This document shows positions 1 through 7,892 of a stretch of 64,000 bases of DNA, piece after piece. Numbering within the stretch: position 1 is the first letter of the stretch; each line of letters opens with the position of its first letter. This DNA is from Halapricum hydrolyticum (lineage in GTDB: Archaea > Halobacteriota > Halobacteria > Halobacteriales > Haloarculaceae): contig JAOPKD010000002.1 of the NCBI GenBank assembly GCA_025517565.1, forward strand, positions 124,001 to 188,000. The letters are read 5' to 3'. Made by a program: the position numbers and the translations under genes. The notes beneath the pieces are model-generated. The model saw only the letters and a program-made list of their open reading frames with translations, made no database searches and was not told the origin of the DNA.

Positions 1-240
1 GTCTTCGACATCGACGGTGGCGAACCGTCCCGCATTATCGTCTTCGACCCGGAGATCGCGGACGACGAACAGGGGGCGGTCGGATGGCTCGTCGACGAAG
101 TTCACCAGGTGAGCCAGGTCGACCCCGAGAACGTCGATCGATCGCCGACGACCGACGACGTCGATTCGGTCCGAGGCGTCGTCAAGCGCGACGGCGGATT
201 CGTCATCTGGGTCAATCCGGACGCGATCCGGACCGCGTGA
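1..240 (+). CDS. cheW: CheW chemotaxis coupling protein, 3' part
   Basis: Last 79 residues of CheW, the adaptor that links chemoreceptors (Htr proteins) to the kinase CheA on the cytoplasmic side of the receptor array. The start lies left of the window. The frame is open from base 1 and shows the usual CheW ending: an RIIVFD strand, GWLVDEVHQVSQV, a short acidic variable loop, then GVVKRDGGFVIWVNPDAI before TGA at 238-240. It leads into the archaellum and che block, so cheA, cheB and cheR, which are absent here, may lie upstream. Family assignment is firm; nothing can be said about the missing N-terminus. Confidence 0.9.
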   Translation, partial: VFDIDGGEPSRIIVFDPEIADDEQGAVGWLVDEVHQVSQVDPENVDRSPTTDDVDSVRGVVKRDGGFVIWVNPDAIRTA

Positions 241-316
241 TACTGCCGGCGATCCTTTCTCGAACCCATTCGGCCCCCCGTCGTGCCGAATATCTCTCTG
301 AATGTGTAGCTGTATG
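240..316. repeat. Decayed copy of an ~80-bp nested palindrome (family member D)
   Basis: Starts on the last base of the cheW stop codon. The left arm ATACTGCCGGC (240-250) is identical to the arm of the perfect element at 45382-45461. It is followed by CTTTCTCGAA, and then by an inner hairpin with 7-bp arms ATTCGGC (268-274) and GCCGAAT (285-291). The right flank ATCTCTCTGAA resembles CATCTTCACGAAC of the perfect element. The outer right arm is degenerate (GTAGCTGTAT). I see this as an eroded family member; it may also end the cheW transcript. The rest of 317-521 shows no gene. Confidence 0.5.
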
Positions 317-521
317 CCCTTACGAACGTGTCGCCAGCACGATGAGAACGCGAAACTGCGCGCGCGGTGATCTCTCCTCAGAGAGCACGCCTCCGTCGGT
401 GGTGGCGTCGGAGGAACCGACGTACGACGACCACTCTGTGTGTCGAGGCATGAATAAGACTTTTTTGCTTCCCCGCCAGAGATACATCCAACAGAGCGTC
501 GCGTGACGCGACGGGACCACA

Positions 522-1250
522 ATGATCGAACTCACAAAAACCGGCATCGACGGCCTGGACGAAATCTTGAACGGCGGCATCGTGAAGGACTCGACGACGC
601 TCGTCAGCGGCAACCCTGGGGCAGGAAAGAGCATCCTCGGACTGCAATACATTTATAATGGCGTAGATATGTTCGATGAGAAGGGGATCTATCTCTCTTT
701 CGAGGAGAACCAGCAAGACCTCCGCGAAGCCGCCGAGTCGATCGGGTTCGACAAGTGGCCGGAATTCGTCGAGAGAGGAGACATTCTCATCTACGACAAG
801 AAGCAACTGCTCGGGGAGAACGATTTTTCTTCATCACTCGATATGCTGCTCGAAGACTTCAGAGACAGCGAATACGAGCGACTCGTGTTGGATTCGCTCG
901 CAATGTTCAATCTCTTTTTCGACGACGAGCGCGAACGTCGCACGTATCTTCTGAAGTTCTCTGACATCCTGAAGGAGAACGGACTGACGACTCTGATGAC
1001 CAACGAACAGGGGGCCGTCTTCCCGAAAAGCGACATCGGGCTGGAAAACTACCTGACCGACGGAAATATCTACCTGCTACAGACGCCGACCGAATCGGGC
1101 GTCAAACGGTACGTCTGGGTCGCGAAGATGCGAAAGCAGGACATCAAAACGGACATCTTCCCGATGGAGATATCCTGGGGTGGGATCACCGTCCACCAAA
1201 ACGCCAGCGAGTTTTCGATGATGAACCGGGGCGATTCCCCTATCGAGTGA
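522..1250 (+). CDS. KaiC/RAD55-like RecA-family ATPase, single domain
   Basis: A 242-residue protein of the KaiC/RadA-like (RAD55) ATPase superfamily. The Walker A loop GNPGAGKS is at residues 30-37; a Walker B-type strand ERLVLDSLAMF lies near residue 120. N-terminal TGIDGLDEILNGGI is the usual family opening. Single-domain archaeal KaiC-like proteins bind ATP and often act in signalling; ArlH of the archaellum motor belongs to the same superfamily, and its gene lies about 12 kb downstream. Here the gene sits between cheW and the archaellins, so a role in taxis or in regulating archaellum synthesis is plausible but not shown. ATG 522 has no clear Shine-Dalgarno. It is not ArlH itself: the motifs differ and a true arlH is present. 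Confidence 0.8.
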   Translation: MIELTKTGIDGLDEILNGGIVKDSTTLVSGNPGAGKSILGLQYIYNGVDMFDEKGIYLSFEENQQDLREAAESIGFDKWPEFVERGDILIYDKKQLLGENDFSSSLDMLLEDFRDSEYERLVLDSLAMFNLFFDDERERRTYLLKFSDILKENGLTTLMTNEQGAVFPKSDIGLENYLTDGNIYLLQTPTESGVKRYVWVAKMRKQDIKTDIFPMEISWGGITVHQNASEFSMMNRGDSPIE

Positions 1251-1347
1251 CACTCCCGAGATCTGACTGTGTCGGGCCTGCACCCCGTAATATCACGACT
1301 GAAAAGCCCCTACTGTAAGAAATTCTAGTGGATGGTAGAGGCGGTAG

Positions 1348-1354
1348 ATTTATT
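1348..1354 (+). promoter_or_regulatory. TATA-like box for the winged-helix gene
   Basis: ATTTATT lies 28-34 bases upstream of ATG 1382 in an AT-rich patch, the spacing expected for a leaderless or near-leaderless haloarchaeal transcript. It supports 1382 rather than the earlier in-frame GTG at 1328. Confidence 0.45.
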
Positions 1355-1381
1355 GTCTACAGAATTCAAAACTTGATAACG

Positions 1382-1717
1382 ATGGCTTCGGTCGATCTTC
1401 TCCGGACACTGGGGAACAAATACAGTGCGGAGATCCTCGACGCGGCGGACGAGCCACAGTCAGCACAGGACCTCAGCGACGAACTCGATATTCCGATCGC
1501 GACCTGTTATCGGCGGATCGACGAGCTGACCGAACACGGATTGCTCGAATTACACGACAGTATCCTTTCGGAAGATCGTCGACGGATCAAGGTCTATCGG
1601 CGCAACGTCGAGTCGGTGACTGTCGATTTCGACCAATCGATGGGTATCTCTGTCGAAGAGCGATCGGAAGTGACGAACAAACTCGACGAAGCCTGGCGGA
1701 CGCTCTCTGAGGGGTAG
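1382..1717 (+). CDS. Small winged-helix transcriptional regulator
   Basis: A 111-residue ArsR/TrmB-like winged-helix DNA-binding protein. LLRTLGNKYSAEILDAA opens helix 1; SAQDLSDELDIPIATCYRRI forms the helix-turn-helix and DELTEHGLLELHD leads into the wing, followed by a basic strand EDRRRIKVYRR. No effector domain is visible, so it is a bare HTH module. The start at 1382 is chosen because a TATA-like box sits about 30 bases before it. It is followed by a small membrane protein and the archaellins; HTH plus small membrane protein pairs are common in haloarchaea. It could regulate archaellin expression, but this is inferred only from position. Confidence 0.8.
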   Translation: MASVDLLRTLGNKYSAEILDAADEPQSAQDLSDELDIPIATCYRRIDELTEHGLLELHDSILSEDRRRIKVYRRNVESVTVDFDQSMGISVEERSEVTNKLDEAWRTLSEG

Positions 1718-1768
1718 TCACGCGCGCCCACGGGCACAGTTATCAGCCGCGATATTTTCAAGGGTGGG

Positions 1769-1776
1769 ATTTAATA
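1769..1776 (+). promoter_or_regulatory. TATA-like box for the small membrane gene
   Basis: ATTTAATA 27-34 bases before ATG 1803, consistent with its own promoter and a leaderless message. Confidence 0.45.
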
Positions 1777-1802
1777 GACGACGTGGACGAGTACCGGGTA
1801 GG

Positions 1803-2096
1803 ATGATCGAGTTCCTCTATGCCGTCCTGACACTGGTCTTCGTCGTCGCGGGTCTGACGATGGTCGGGATGGCGATGCGTGCGTACGTACAGACGTCTCG
1901 GCGGGCAATGTTGCATCTGTCGCTCGGGTTCGCGCTGGCCGTGGCGGGCGCGGCGGCGACCATGATCAGTGCGTTCCTGACAGACTTTGGGATGTCGTCC
2001 GCTACTAATCCCCAGTCGCTGTTGCTGGTCAACAGCGGCCTGACGACGTTCGGGTATCTGTTTGTGATCTACAGTCTCGTGACGTACCAGGCCTGA
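1803..2096 (+). CDS. Small three-helix membrane protein (DUF7521-like)
   Basis: A 97-residue membrane protein with three hydrophobic segments: residues 4-24 (LYAVLTLVFVVAGLTMVG), about 38-60 (LHLSLGFALAVAGAAAT) and about 74-93 (LLLVNSGLTTFGYLFVIYSL). It resembles small haloarchaeal membrane proteins usually found beside a winged-helix gene, as here; the DUF7521 label is from memory and uncertain. ATG 1803 fits the TATA box at 1769-1776. It may sense membrane or redox state for the neighbouring regulator, but no catalytic motif is seen. Confidence 0.7.
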   Translation: MIEFLYAVLTLVFVVAGLTMVGMAMRAYVQTSRRAMLHLSLGFALAVAGAAATMISAFLTDFGMSSATNPQSLLLVNSGLTTFGYLFVIYSLVTYQA

Positions 2097-2272
2097 TTGG
2101 TCGCAGCTCGGAGCTGCCTGTTTCGAACAGTCTGCCGGCCGTTTTCAGTACTGACAAAGGGATATGCGGGTTATGAATACATCTTTTCAGACATGATAAT
2201 GAGGGGAGTAGGGTTAAGTTGGATAACATACCAGTTTCGGACAGAGCCTGGATACCAGGCGTGATCCAAACA

Positions 2273-3193
2273 ATGTTCGACCGAATCGACGACAGACGAG
2301 ATCGCGACCGGGGGCAGGTCGGGATCGGGACGCTCATCGTGTTCATCGCGATGGTGCTGGTGGCGGCGATCGCCGCCGGCGTCCTGATCAACACCGCCGG
2401 CTTCCTGCAAAGTACTGCCGAGCAGACTGGTGAAGAGAGTCAACAACAGGTCACTGACCGCATGGAGGTGAGTGCTGTTGCGGGCGAGGTTGTTGAAGTA
2501 TACACTGATGATGTCGCTACTACGACAAAATCTACCACTGCGGCTACCGCAGATGTCGCTCCAGGTGAGACTGTCAGTATCTCTGGTGGTCTCGCTACAG
2601 ACGATGTTGTAGTAGGGATCGATACGCTCCAAGATAGCGTCTCCAATGATGTCTCCGACCAATTTAGTATCGTAGACCGCTCTGGAGATAATGCCCAGCT
2701 CCGTAACGATGGGAGTGAGACCGTTACCCTGGACACCACCAGTGATGCTGTCGTAGTCAACGTGGTTGACTCACCCGGTACTGCGGAGACTCGAGACACG
2801 ATCGGCGTGTTGGAGATAACGGTGTCGAAAGCACCGGGCGCGAGTAACATCGACCTGTCGGAAGCAACCATCCAGCAGACTGACGACACCGGTACTTTCG
2901 ACCTCGTCTACGAGGGCGTCTTCACGGCCGGGGCACAGGACGGTGCCTTCGACGTGGCGGCACTCAAAGACGAGGACGGGTCGCTACCGGTGATCAATTC
3001 TGTCGACGACCGCCTGATCATCGAACTCGACATGGGGACTAACACGCTCGGGAGTCCGGCCAACGTCTACGGCGAGGAACTTGCGGAAGGGTCCAGCGCC
3101 CGGATTCAGATCAATACCCAGCAGGGTGCCTCGACCACCGAACGCATCGTCGTCCCGCAGTCGCTGAGTGGCGAGGAAGCCGTCGCGCTGTAA
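2273..3193 (+). CDS. arlB: Archaellin 1 (archaellum filament protein)
   Basis: First of four tandem archaellins, 306 residues. The class III signal peptide is short and charged ([14 protein letters not shown]) and is cut by the prepilin-type peptidase before [20 protein letters not shown], the hydrophobic helix that forms the filament core. The C-terminal half (from [19 protein letters not shown]) is shared with copies 2 and 4; the middle, about residues 80-185, is unique. ATG 2273 is chosen because it aligns with the starts of copies 2-4 (AACAATG context); a TTG at 2219 would add an unlikely extension. No Shine-Dalgarno is visible. The upstream 176 bases hold AT-rich stretches that should contain the promoter. 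Confidence 0.93.
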   Translation: MFDRIDDRRDRDRGQVGIGTLIVFIAMVLVAAIAAGVLINTAGFLQSTAEQTGEESQQQVTDRMEVSAVAGEVVEVYTDDVATTTKSTTAATADVAPGETVSISGGLATDDVVVGIDTLQDSVSNDVSDQFSIVDRSGDNAQLRNDGSETVTLDTTSDAVVVNVVDSPGTAETRDTIGVLEITVSKAPGASNIDLSEATIQQTDDTGTFDLVYEGVFTAGAQDGAFDVAALKDEDGSLPVINSVDDRLIIELDMGTNTLGSPANVYGEELAEGSSARIQINTQQGASTTERIVVPQSLSGEEAVAL

Positions 3194-3231
3194 CGACTAT
3201 CAACTAATTCAATACGAAATCAATCAAAACA
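3194..3231 (+). repeat. Conserved spacer between archaellin genes 1 and 2
   Basis: 38 bases beginning CGACTATCAACTAATTCAA right after the stop codon and ending CAATCAAAAC just before ATG. Nearly the same spacer follows archaellins 2 (4150-4182, 33 bases) and 3 (5134-5171, 38 bases), but not archaellin 4. It has no Shine-Dalgarno; it may drive translation of the downstream copy, mark mRNA processing, or only reflect recent gene duplication. Confidence 0.7.
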
Positions 3232-4149
3232 ATGTTCAAGACAGACAATTCGAACCCAGATCGCGATCGCGGGCAGGTCGGGATCGGGACGCTCATCGTG
3301 TTCATCGCGATGGTGCTGGTGGCGGCGATCGCCGCCGGCGTCCTGATCAACACGGCCGGCTTCCTGCAAAGCAGTGCCGAACAGACTGGCGAAGAGAGCC
3401 AACAACAAGTCACTGATCGCATGGAGGTGAGTGCTGTTGCCGGTGAAGTTGTTGAAGTGTATGCTGACAGTGTTTCGACGAGCACGATAGACCTGAGTAG
3501 CGCCACAAGTACGAGTGTTGGCCCAGGGGAGACTGTTGATATCAGCAGTGACGTCTCCAACCCAGTCGTGGCAATCACAAATCTCCAGGACAGTGATACA
3601 AATGACGTGTCTGATCAATTTAGTATTGTTGACAGAGACCCTACTAATGCGAAACTCCGAAACGATGGTAGCGAGTCCATCACTTTGAGTGGTACCGCAA
3701 GCAATCTGCAGGTTGACACTGTCGACTCGCCAAGTACGGCCGAAACCGAAGACGCAATCGGTGTGTTGGAGATAACGGTGTCGAAAGCGCCGGGTGCGAG
3801 CAATATCGACCTGTCGGAAGCGACCATCCAGCAGACTGACGACACTGGCACTTTCGATCTCGTATACGAGGACGTCTTCACGGCCGGGGCACAGGACGGT
3901 GCCTTCGGTGTGGCGGCACTCAAAGACGAGGACGGCTCGCTGCCGGTGATCAATTCTGTCGACGACCGCCTGATCATCGAACTCGACATGGGGACTAACA
4001 CGCTCGGAAGTCCGGCCAACGTCTACGGCGAGGAACTCTCGGAAGGCGCAAGCGCCCGGATTCAGATCAATACCCAGCAGGGTGCCTCGACCACCGAGCG
4101 CATCGTCGTCCCGCAGTCGCTGAGCGGCGAGGAAGCCGTCGCGCTGTAA
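3232..4149 (+). CDS. arlB: Archaellin 2
   Basis: 305 residues, second tandem archaellin. Signal peptide [14 protein letters not shown], then the invariant [16 protein letters not shown] core helix and the [17 protein letters not shown] block shared by all copies. The variable centre (about residues 78-170) is rich in Ser, Thr, Asp and Asn. The final 127 residues are nearly identical to copy 4; 224 bases from 3757 to 3980 match 5673-5896 without a difference by eye. Filament subunits of this kind are exported, processed and assembled by ArlI/ArlJ. Paralogues may form distinct filament segments or alternative filaments. Confidence 0.93.
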   Translation: MFKTDNSNPDRDRGQVGIGTLIVFIAMVLVAAIAAGVLINTAGFLQSSAEQTGEESQQQVTDRMEVSAVAGEVVEVYADSVSTSTIDLSSATSTSVGPGETVDISSDVSNPVVAITNLQDSDTNDVSDQFSIVDRDPTNAKLRNDGSESITLSGTASNLQVDTVDSPSTAETEDAIGVLEITVSKAPGASNIDLSEATIQQTDDTGTFDLVYEDVFTAGAQDGAFGVAALKDEDGSLPVINSVDDRLIIELDMGTNTLGSPANVYGEELSEGASARIQINTQQGASTTERIVVPQSLSGEEAVAL

Positions 4150-4182
4150 CGACTATCAACTAATCCAACAGCAATCAGAACA

Positions 4183-5133
4183 ATGCTCAACACAAATAAC
4201 AAGAAATCAGACCGCGACCGCGGGCAGGTCGGGATCGGGACGCTTATCGTGTTCATCGCGATGGTCCTGGTGGCGGCGATCGCCGCGGGCGTGCTCATCA
4301 ACACGGCCGGGTTCCTGCAGAGTAGTGCTGAACAGACCGGCGAAGAGAGCCAACAACAGGTCACTGACCGCATGGAAGTGAGTGCTGTCGCTGGTGAGGT
4401 TATCGAACTCACCGCGGAAGAGAGGATCGTTGACGACAGCGCCAACCTCGCCAGTGGTCTGGGTACTTCCACTGAAGACTCAGTGTTTGACTCTACATTT
4501 GACCCCGGTGCAATTGATACGAGTGAATCGGCTACTGCAATAATTAAAGATAATGATGACGGTACAGAGTACACCGTCAAAAGTGAGGACGGAGATCTTA
4601 ACGTCAAATCGGATGATATCACGCTTGCTTCCGGTGTCGATCCGGGAAGTACAAGCACATCGTACGATGTCGTTGAGGTCGAGTACGCAGTCGAGCTCGC
4701 CGAATCCGAGGACGCCATCGGTGCGCTAGAAATAACGGTGTCGAAAGCGCCGGGCGCGAGCAATATCGACCTCTCGCAAGCGACCATCCAGCAGACTGAC
4801 GACACTGGTACCTTCGACCTCGTTTACCAGACCAAGTTTAGCGCCAATCAGCCCGGTCCGGATGGTGCCTTCCATGTAGCGGCGCTGAAAGACGAGGACG
4901 GATCGCTGCCGGTGATCAACTCTGTCGACGACCGAATGATCATCCAGCTTGATCTCGGTGATGGCACCGACGAACAACAGACGTTAGGGGTCAGCGAAGC
5001 CCAGCGGTTCAGTGAGCCGCTCGCAGAAGGTGCCAGCGCTCGGATCCAAATAAACACCCAGCAGGGTGCCTCGACGACTGAGCGCATCGTTGTCCCGCAG
5101 TCCCTAAGCGGCGAACAAGCCGTCTCGCTGTAA
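4183..5133 (+). CDS. arlB: Archaellin 3 (most divergent copy)
   Basis: 316 residues, the longest copy. Signal peptide [14 protein letters not shown] precedes the same [16 protein letters not shown] helix. It differs from the others in both the centre and the C-terminal half: a glycine-aspartate insertion ([17 protein letters not shown]) replaces the [10 protein letters not shown] stretch, and [19 protein letters not shown] replaces [18 protein letters not shown]. The end ([19 protein letters not shown]) is shared. The divergence suggests a structurally distinct, perhaps minor or hook-proximal, subunit; this is inference. Confidence 0.92.
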   Translation: MLNTNNKKSDRDRGQVGIGTLIVFIAMVLVAAIAAGVLINTAGFLQSSAEQTGEESQQQVTDRMEVSAVAGEVIELTAEERIVDDSANLASGLGTSTEDSVFDSTFDPGAIDTSESATAIIKDNDDGTEYTVKSEDGDLNVKSDDITLASGVDPGSTSTSYDVVEVEYAVELAESEDAIGALEITVSKAPGASNIDLSQATIQQTDDTGTFDLVYQTKFSANQPGPDGAFHVAALKDEDGSLPVINSVDDRMIIQLDLGDGTDEQQTLGVSEAQRFSEPLAEGASARIQINTQQGASTTERIVVPQSLSGEQAVSL

Positions 5134-5171
5134 CGACTATCAACTAATTCAATCCCACACCAATCAGAACA

Positions 5172-6065
5172 ATGTTCAAGACAGATAATTCGAATCTAGA
5201 CCGCGACCGCGGGCAGGTCGGGATCGGGACGCTCATCGTGTTCATCGCGATGGTGCTGGTGGCGGCGATCGCCGCTGGCGTCCTGATCAATACGGCCGGC
5301 TTCCTGCAGAGTAGCGCCGAACAGACTGGCGAAGAGAGTCAACAACAAGTCACTGACCGCATGGAAGTGAGTGCTGTCGCTGGTGAGGTTGTTGAAGTAC
5401 CTGTTGACAGTGAGCCAACAACCACACAGACGGATAGTACTGGTTACACTCTTGCTCCGGGTGACACCCAAGACTTATCATTAGGTGGTAATGGCAATGA
5501 GATTGTTGAAATAAATAGTGTCACTACTAGCCCAAGCTCTTCTAGTACGGACCAATTCACAATAGTTGATAGAGAAGCACATACGATCAGGTACGATGGT
5601 GAAGAAGAAATCACACTTGACAGTATCGATGTTGCACAGTTGGATAATGCTGATCCTGAAACTGATGATGCCATCGGTGTGTTGGAGATAACGGTGTCGA
5701 AAGCGCCGGGTGCGAGCAATATCGACCTGTCGGAAGCGACCATCCAGCAGACTGACGACACTGGCACTTTCGATCTCGTATACGAGGACGTCTTCACGGC
5801 CGGGGCACAGGACGGTGCCTTCGGTGTGGCGGCACTCAAAGACGAGGACGGCTCGCTGCCGGTGATCAATTCTGTCGACGACCGCCTGATCATCGAGCTC
5901 GATATGGGGACCAACACGCTCGGGAGTCCGGCCAACGTCTACGGCGAGGAACTCACGGAAGGTTCCAGCGCCCGGATTCAGATTAACACTCAGCAGGGTG
6001 CCTCGACCACCGAGCGCATCGTCGTCCCGCAGTCGCTGAGCGGCGAACAAGCCGTCGCGCTGTAA
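5172..6065 (+). CDS. arlB: Archaellin 4
   Basis: 297 residues, the shortest copy and last in the array. Signal peptide [14 protein letters not shown] differs from that of copy 2 by one residue; the core helix is identical. The centre (about residues 78-155) is unique and notably AT-richer than its flanks (for example 5480-5660). The C-terminal half matches copy 2 almost base for base, which suggests recent gene conversion. It is followed by a 126-base spacer that lacks the conserved inter-archaellin motif, so it probably ends the archaellin transcript. Confidence 0.93.
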   Translation: MFKTDNSNLDRDRGQVGIGTLIVFIAMVLVAAIAAGVLINTAGFLQSSAEQTGEESQQQVTDRMEVSAVAGEVVEVPVDSEPTTTQTDSTGYTLAPGDTQDLSLGGNGNEIVEINSVTTSPSSSSTDQFTIVDREAHTIRYDGEEEITLDSIDVAQLDNADPETDDAIGVLEITVSKAPGASNIDLSEATIQQTDDTGTFDLVYEDVFTAGAQDGAFGVAALKDEDGSLPVINSVDDRLIIELDMGTNTLGSPANVYGEELTEGSSARIQINTQQGASTTERIVVPQSLSGEQAVAL

Positions 6066-6132
6066 CGCTCAGTTTAGTTCTCTTATTTCGTTCTGTCCCG
6101 CAGAGCACGTGAATACTACGCTTTGATCTGAT

Positions 6133-6146
6133 CGGTGAATTCACCG
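6133..6146. promoter_or_regulatory. 14-bp perfect palindrome before the secreted-protein gene
   Basis: CGGTGAATTCACCG is a perfect 14-base palindrome 46 bases before ATG 6192 and upstream of the likely TATA region (AGATTTTTC near 6160). The position suits an operator, but no regulator is known for it; it could be chance. Confidence 0.3.
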
Positions 6147-6191
6147 GATACGGACAAGTAGATTTTTCTTCCCCGTGTCTCACTACGACGT

Positions 6192-6731
6192 ATGGACACG
6201 CGCAGGACACTTGTTTTGCTGTTGGCTCTCTCTGCAATCGGGCTGGTAGCACACGGCACTATCGCACAACCTGGCCAGGACTGCCAGCCGGTCGACGACC
6301 GACAGGTCTGTATTCAGGATGCCTCGGCACCTGACACGCTGATCATCAATGGGGACAATGAAGACCTCTCGATCACTATCGAGAATGTCGGATCGACGAA
6401 CTCGACGGCGATCGTGATGCTGGATGTCGAACGCCCAGACAACTCGACCGCGCGGTACCAGCTCGAGGAGCCGACGCTCGCGCCCGGTGAGACTGCAACC
6501 GTCACGCAACCGCTGAACGCGACCACGGAGGGAACCCATCTGCTTCAGGTCGCTGTTGTCGACGACCAGTCCCTCCAGATATACGAGACAAAGACCCTCT
6601 CCGTTGAGGTCCGGACTGAACCTGCCCCGGGACTCGGTGGCCCGATCGACCGCGTCGAGATTGCACTCGCCGCGTTGATCGTCGCCCTCCTCGGTATCGC
6701 TGCACTCGCATACAGGACCGTTGACCGCTAG
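6192..6731 (+). CDS. Exported membrane-anchored protein of unknown function in the archaellum cluster
   Basis: 179 residues. N-terminal Sec-type signal (RRTLVLLLALSAIGLVAHG), an extracellular beta-rich region with two Cys close together (QDCQPVDDRQVCIQ) that could form a disulfide, a segment resembling CARDB/Ig-like adhesion folds (ITIENVGSTNSTAIVML, APGETATVTQPL), and a C-terminal membrane helix (IALAALIVALLGIAALAY) with a short basic tail. The topology would place the domain outside the cell, anchored at the C-terminus. It sits between the archaellins and che genes, so an archaellum stator or pseudoperiplasmic role can be imagined, but no direct evidence is seen. Family not recognised. Confidence 0.75.
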   Translation: MDTRRTLVLLLALSAIGLVAHGTIAQPGQDCQPVDDRQVCIQDASAPDTLIINGDNEDLSITIENVGSTNSTAIVMLDVERPDNSTARYQLEEPTLAPGETATVTQPLNATTEGTHLLQVAVVDDQSLQIYETKTLSVEVRTEPAPGLGGPIDRVEIALAALIVALLGIAALAYRTVDR

Positions 6732-6776
6732 ACGAGTTGACGGCACCGTAGTCAGCCGGTCGGCCCAGCCGACGGA

Positions 6777-6785
6777 ATTATACTC
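6777..6785 (+). promoter_or_regulatory. TATA box for the 6807 gene
   Basis: AATTATACT, 22-30 bases before ATG 6807. The message would be nearly leaderless. Confidence 0.5.
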
Positions 6786-6806
6786 AACCGTGATAGACAC
6801 CTACGT

Positions 6807-7448
6807 ATGGGACCCGGGGACGATCCCGACAACGAGGACGGTCGCGTGCTCGCCCCCGAAGAGCTGGACATCTCTGACGACGAGCACGTCGCCGAGATCG
6901 AGGACGGCCGATACGTCGTCTCCCCGAACGATCCGATCGAGGACGCGCCGAACGTCGCTTCGAGCCAGCCCGCACGGGAACGAGTCGACGCCGATGCGCA
7001 GACGGGGGACGCCGACGAGAACACGTCCCGTACAGAGCAACCGACCGCCGGACCGGATCGTCCGCCGGCGACTGACAGCCAGCCGACCGACGTCTCCGAG
7101 TTGACCGAACGCGACGTCTCTCGCTGGCTGGAGACGAGCTTCCAGGAGGCCGACTCCCGATACGGTTTCCACGTGACTGCGACGTTCGACGGACGGGTGT
7201 TCCAGCGCCGGATGATGTCCAACGACGTGGTGACGATCTTCGAAAGTCTCATCCTGTGGTACGCCCAGCACATCGACAGTGAGACGCCCGTTGAGGAGAT
7301 CCTTGGGATCTTGCTGACCGAGTCGAACGTGCCGATAACCTATCCGACCGAGAGTCTCTCGACGGCGATCAAACGAGAGGGACTCGACCCGGACGATACG
7401 ATCGCCGATCTGCTGGAAGCGCTCGGTGACGACGGATTCAAGCTCTAG
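6807..7448 (+). CDS. Acidic two-part cytoplasmic protein of unknown function next to cheY
   Basis: 213 residues, very acidic and without membrane segments. The first ~95 residues are a disordered, Asp/Pro/Thr-rich tail opening with VLAPEELDISDDEHVAEIEDGRYVVSP. The C-terminal ~115 residues form a compact domain starting DVSRWLETSFQEADSRYGFHV, with FESLILWYAQHI and VEEILGILLTESNVPI helices. I do not recognise the fold. It sits directly before cheY; haloarchaeal archaellum clusters commonly carry lineage-specific proteins that connect CheY to the motor, which is one possible role. It is not the known CheF (DUF439) as far as I can see. Confidence 0.7.
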   Translation: MGPGDDPDNEDGRVLAPEELDISDDEHVAEIEDGRYVVSPNDPIEDAPNVASSQPARERVDADAQTGDADENTSRTEQPTAGPDRPPATDSQPTDVSELTERDVSRWLETSFQEADSRYGFHVTATFDGRVFQRRMMSNDVVTIFESLILWYAQHIDSETPVEEILGILLTESNVPITYPTESLSTAIKREGLDPDDTIADLLEALGDDGFKL

Positions 7449-7492
7449 TGCGGCCACGGAAACGGTATCAATGGCGATAATCTCTCGAAAGC

Positions 7493-7501
7493 ATTTATTT
7501 A
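7493..7501 (+). promoter_or_regulatory. TATA box for the cheY-cheC-cheD operon
   Basis: ATTTATTTA, 32-40 bases before the cheY start. cheC and cheD follow without gaps, so all three likely share this promoter. Confidence 0.5.
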
Positions 7502-7532
7502 GGTGATTCCAGTACGTTCAGAGTGACTGATC

Positions 7533-7892
7533 ATGCCAGAAGTACTGATCGCTGACGACTCCGAGTTCATGCGTAACCTCCTGCGAGAAATCCTCGAGGA
7601 AGACCACCAGATCGTCGGTGAAGTCGAGAACGGTGTCGAAGCCGTCGAGACATACAAAGAAGAGCGGCCGGATCTGGTCATGATGGACATCGTGATGCCG
7701 ATCCGGGACGGCATCGAGGCGACTGACGAGATCAAAAGCCAGGATCCGGATGCGAACGTCATCATGTGTACGAGCGTCGGCCAGGAGGAGAAAATGAAAG
7801 AGGCAGTCAAGGCGGGGGCGGACGGGTACATCACCAAACCCTTCCAGAAGCCGAGCGTCATGGAAGCAATCGAAGACGTTGTTCCGTCATAG
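7533..7892 (+). CDS. cheY: CheY chemotaxis response regulator
   Basis: 119-residue single receiver domain. CheA phosphorylates it, and phospho-CheY switches the archaellum rotor through adaptor proteins. Key residues are in place: acidic pair Asp8-Asp9, phospho-acceptor Asp52 in LVMMDIVMP, switch Thr80 in VIMCTS, and Lys102 in the YITKPF motif. Length is normal for a stand-alone CheY. The stop codon abuts the cheC ATG with no spacer, so translation is coupled to the phosphatase that resets it. Confidence 0.95.
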   Translation: MPEVLIADDSEFMRNLLREILEEDHQIVGEVENGVEAVETYKEERPDLVMMDIVMPIRDGIEATDEIKSQDPDANVIMCTSVGQEEKMKEAVKAGADGYITKPFQKPSVMEAIEDVVPS

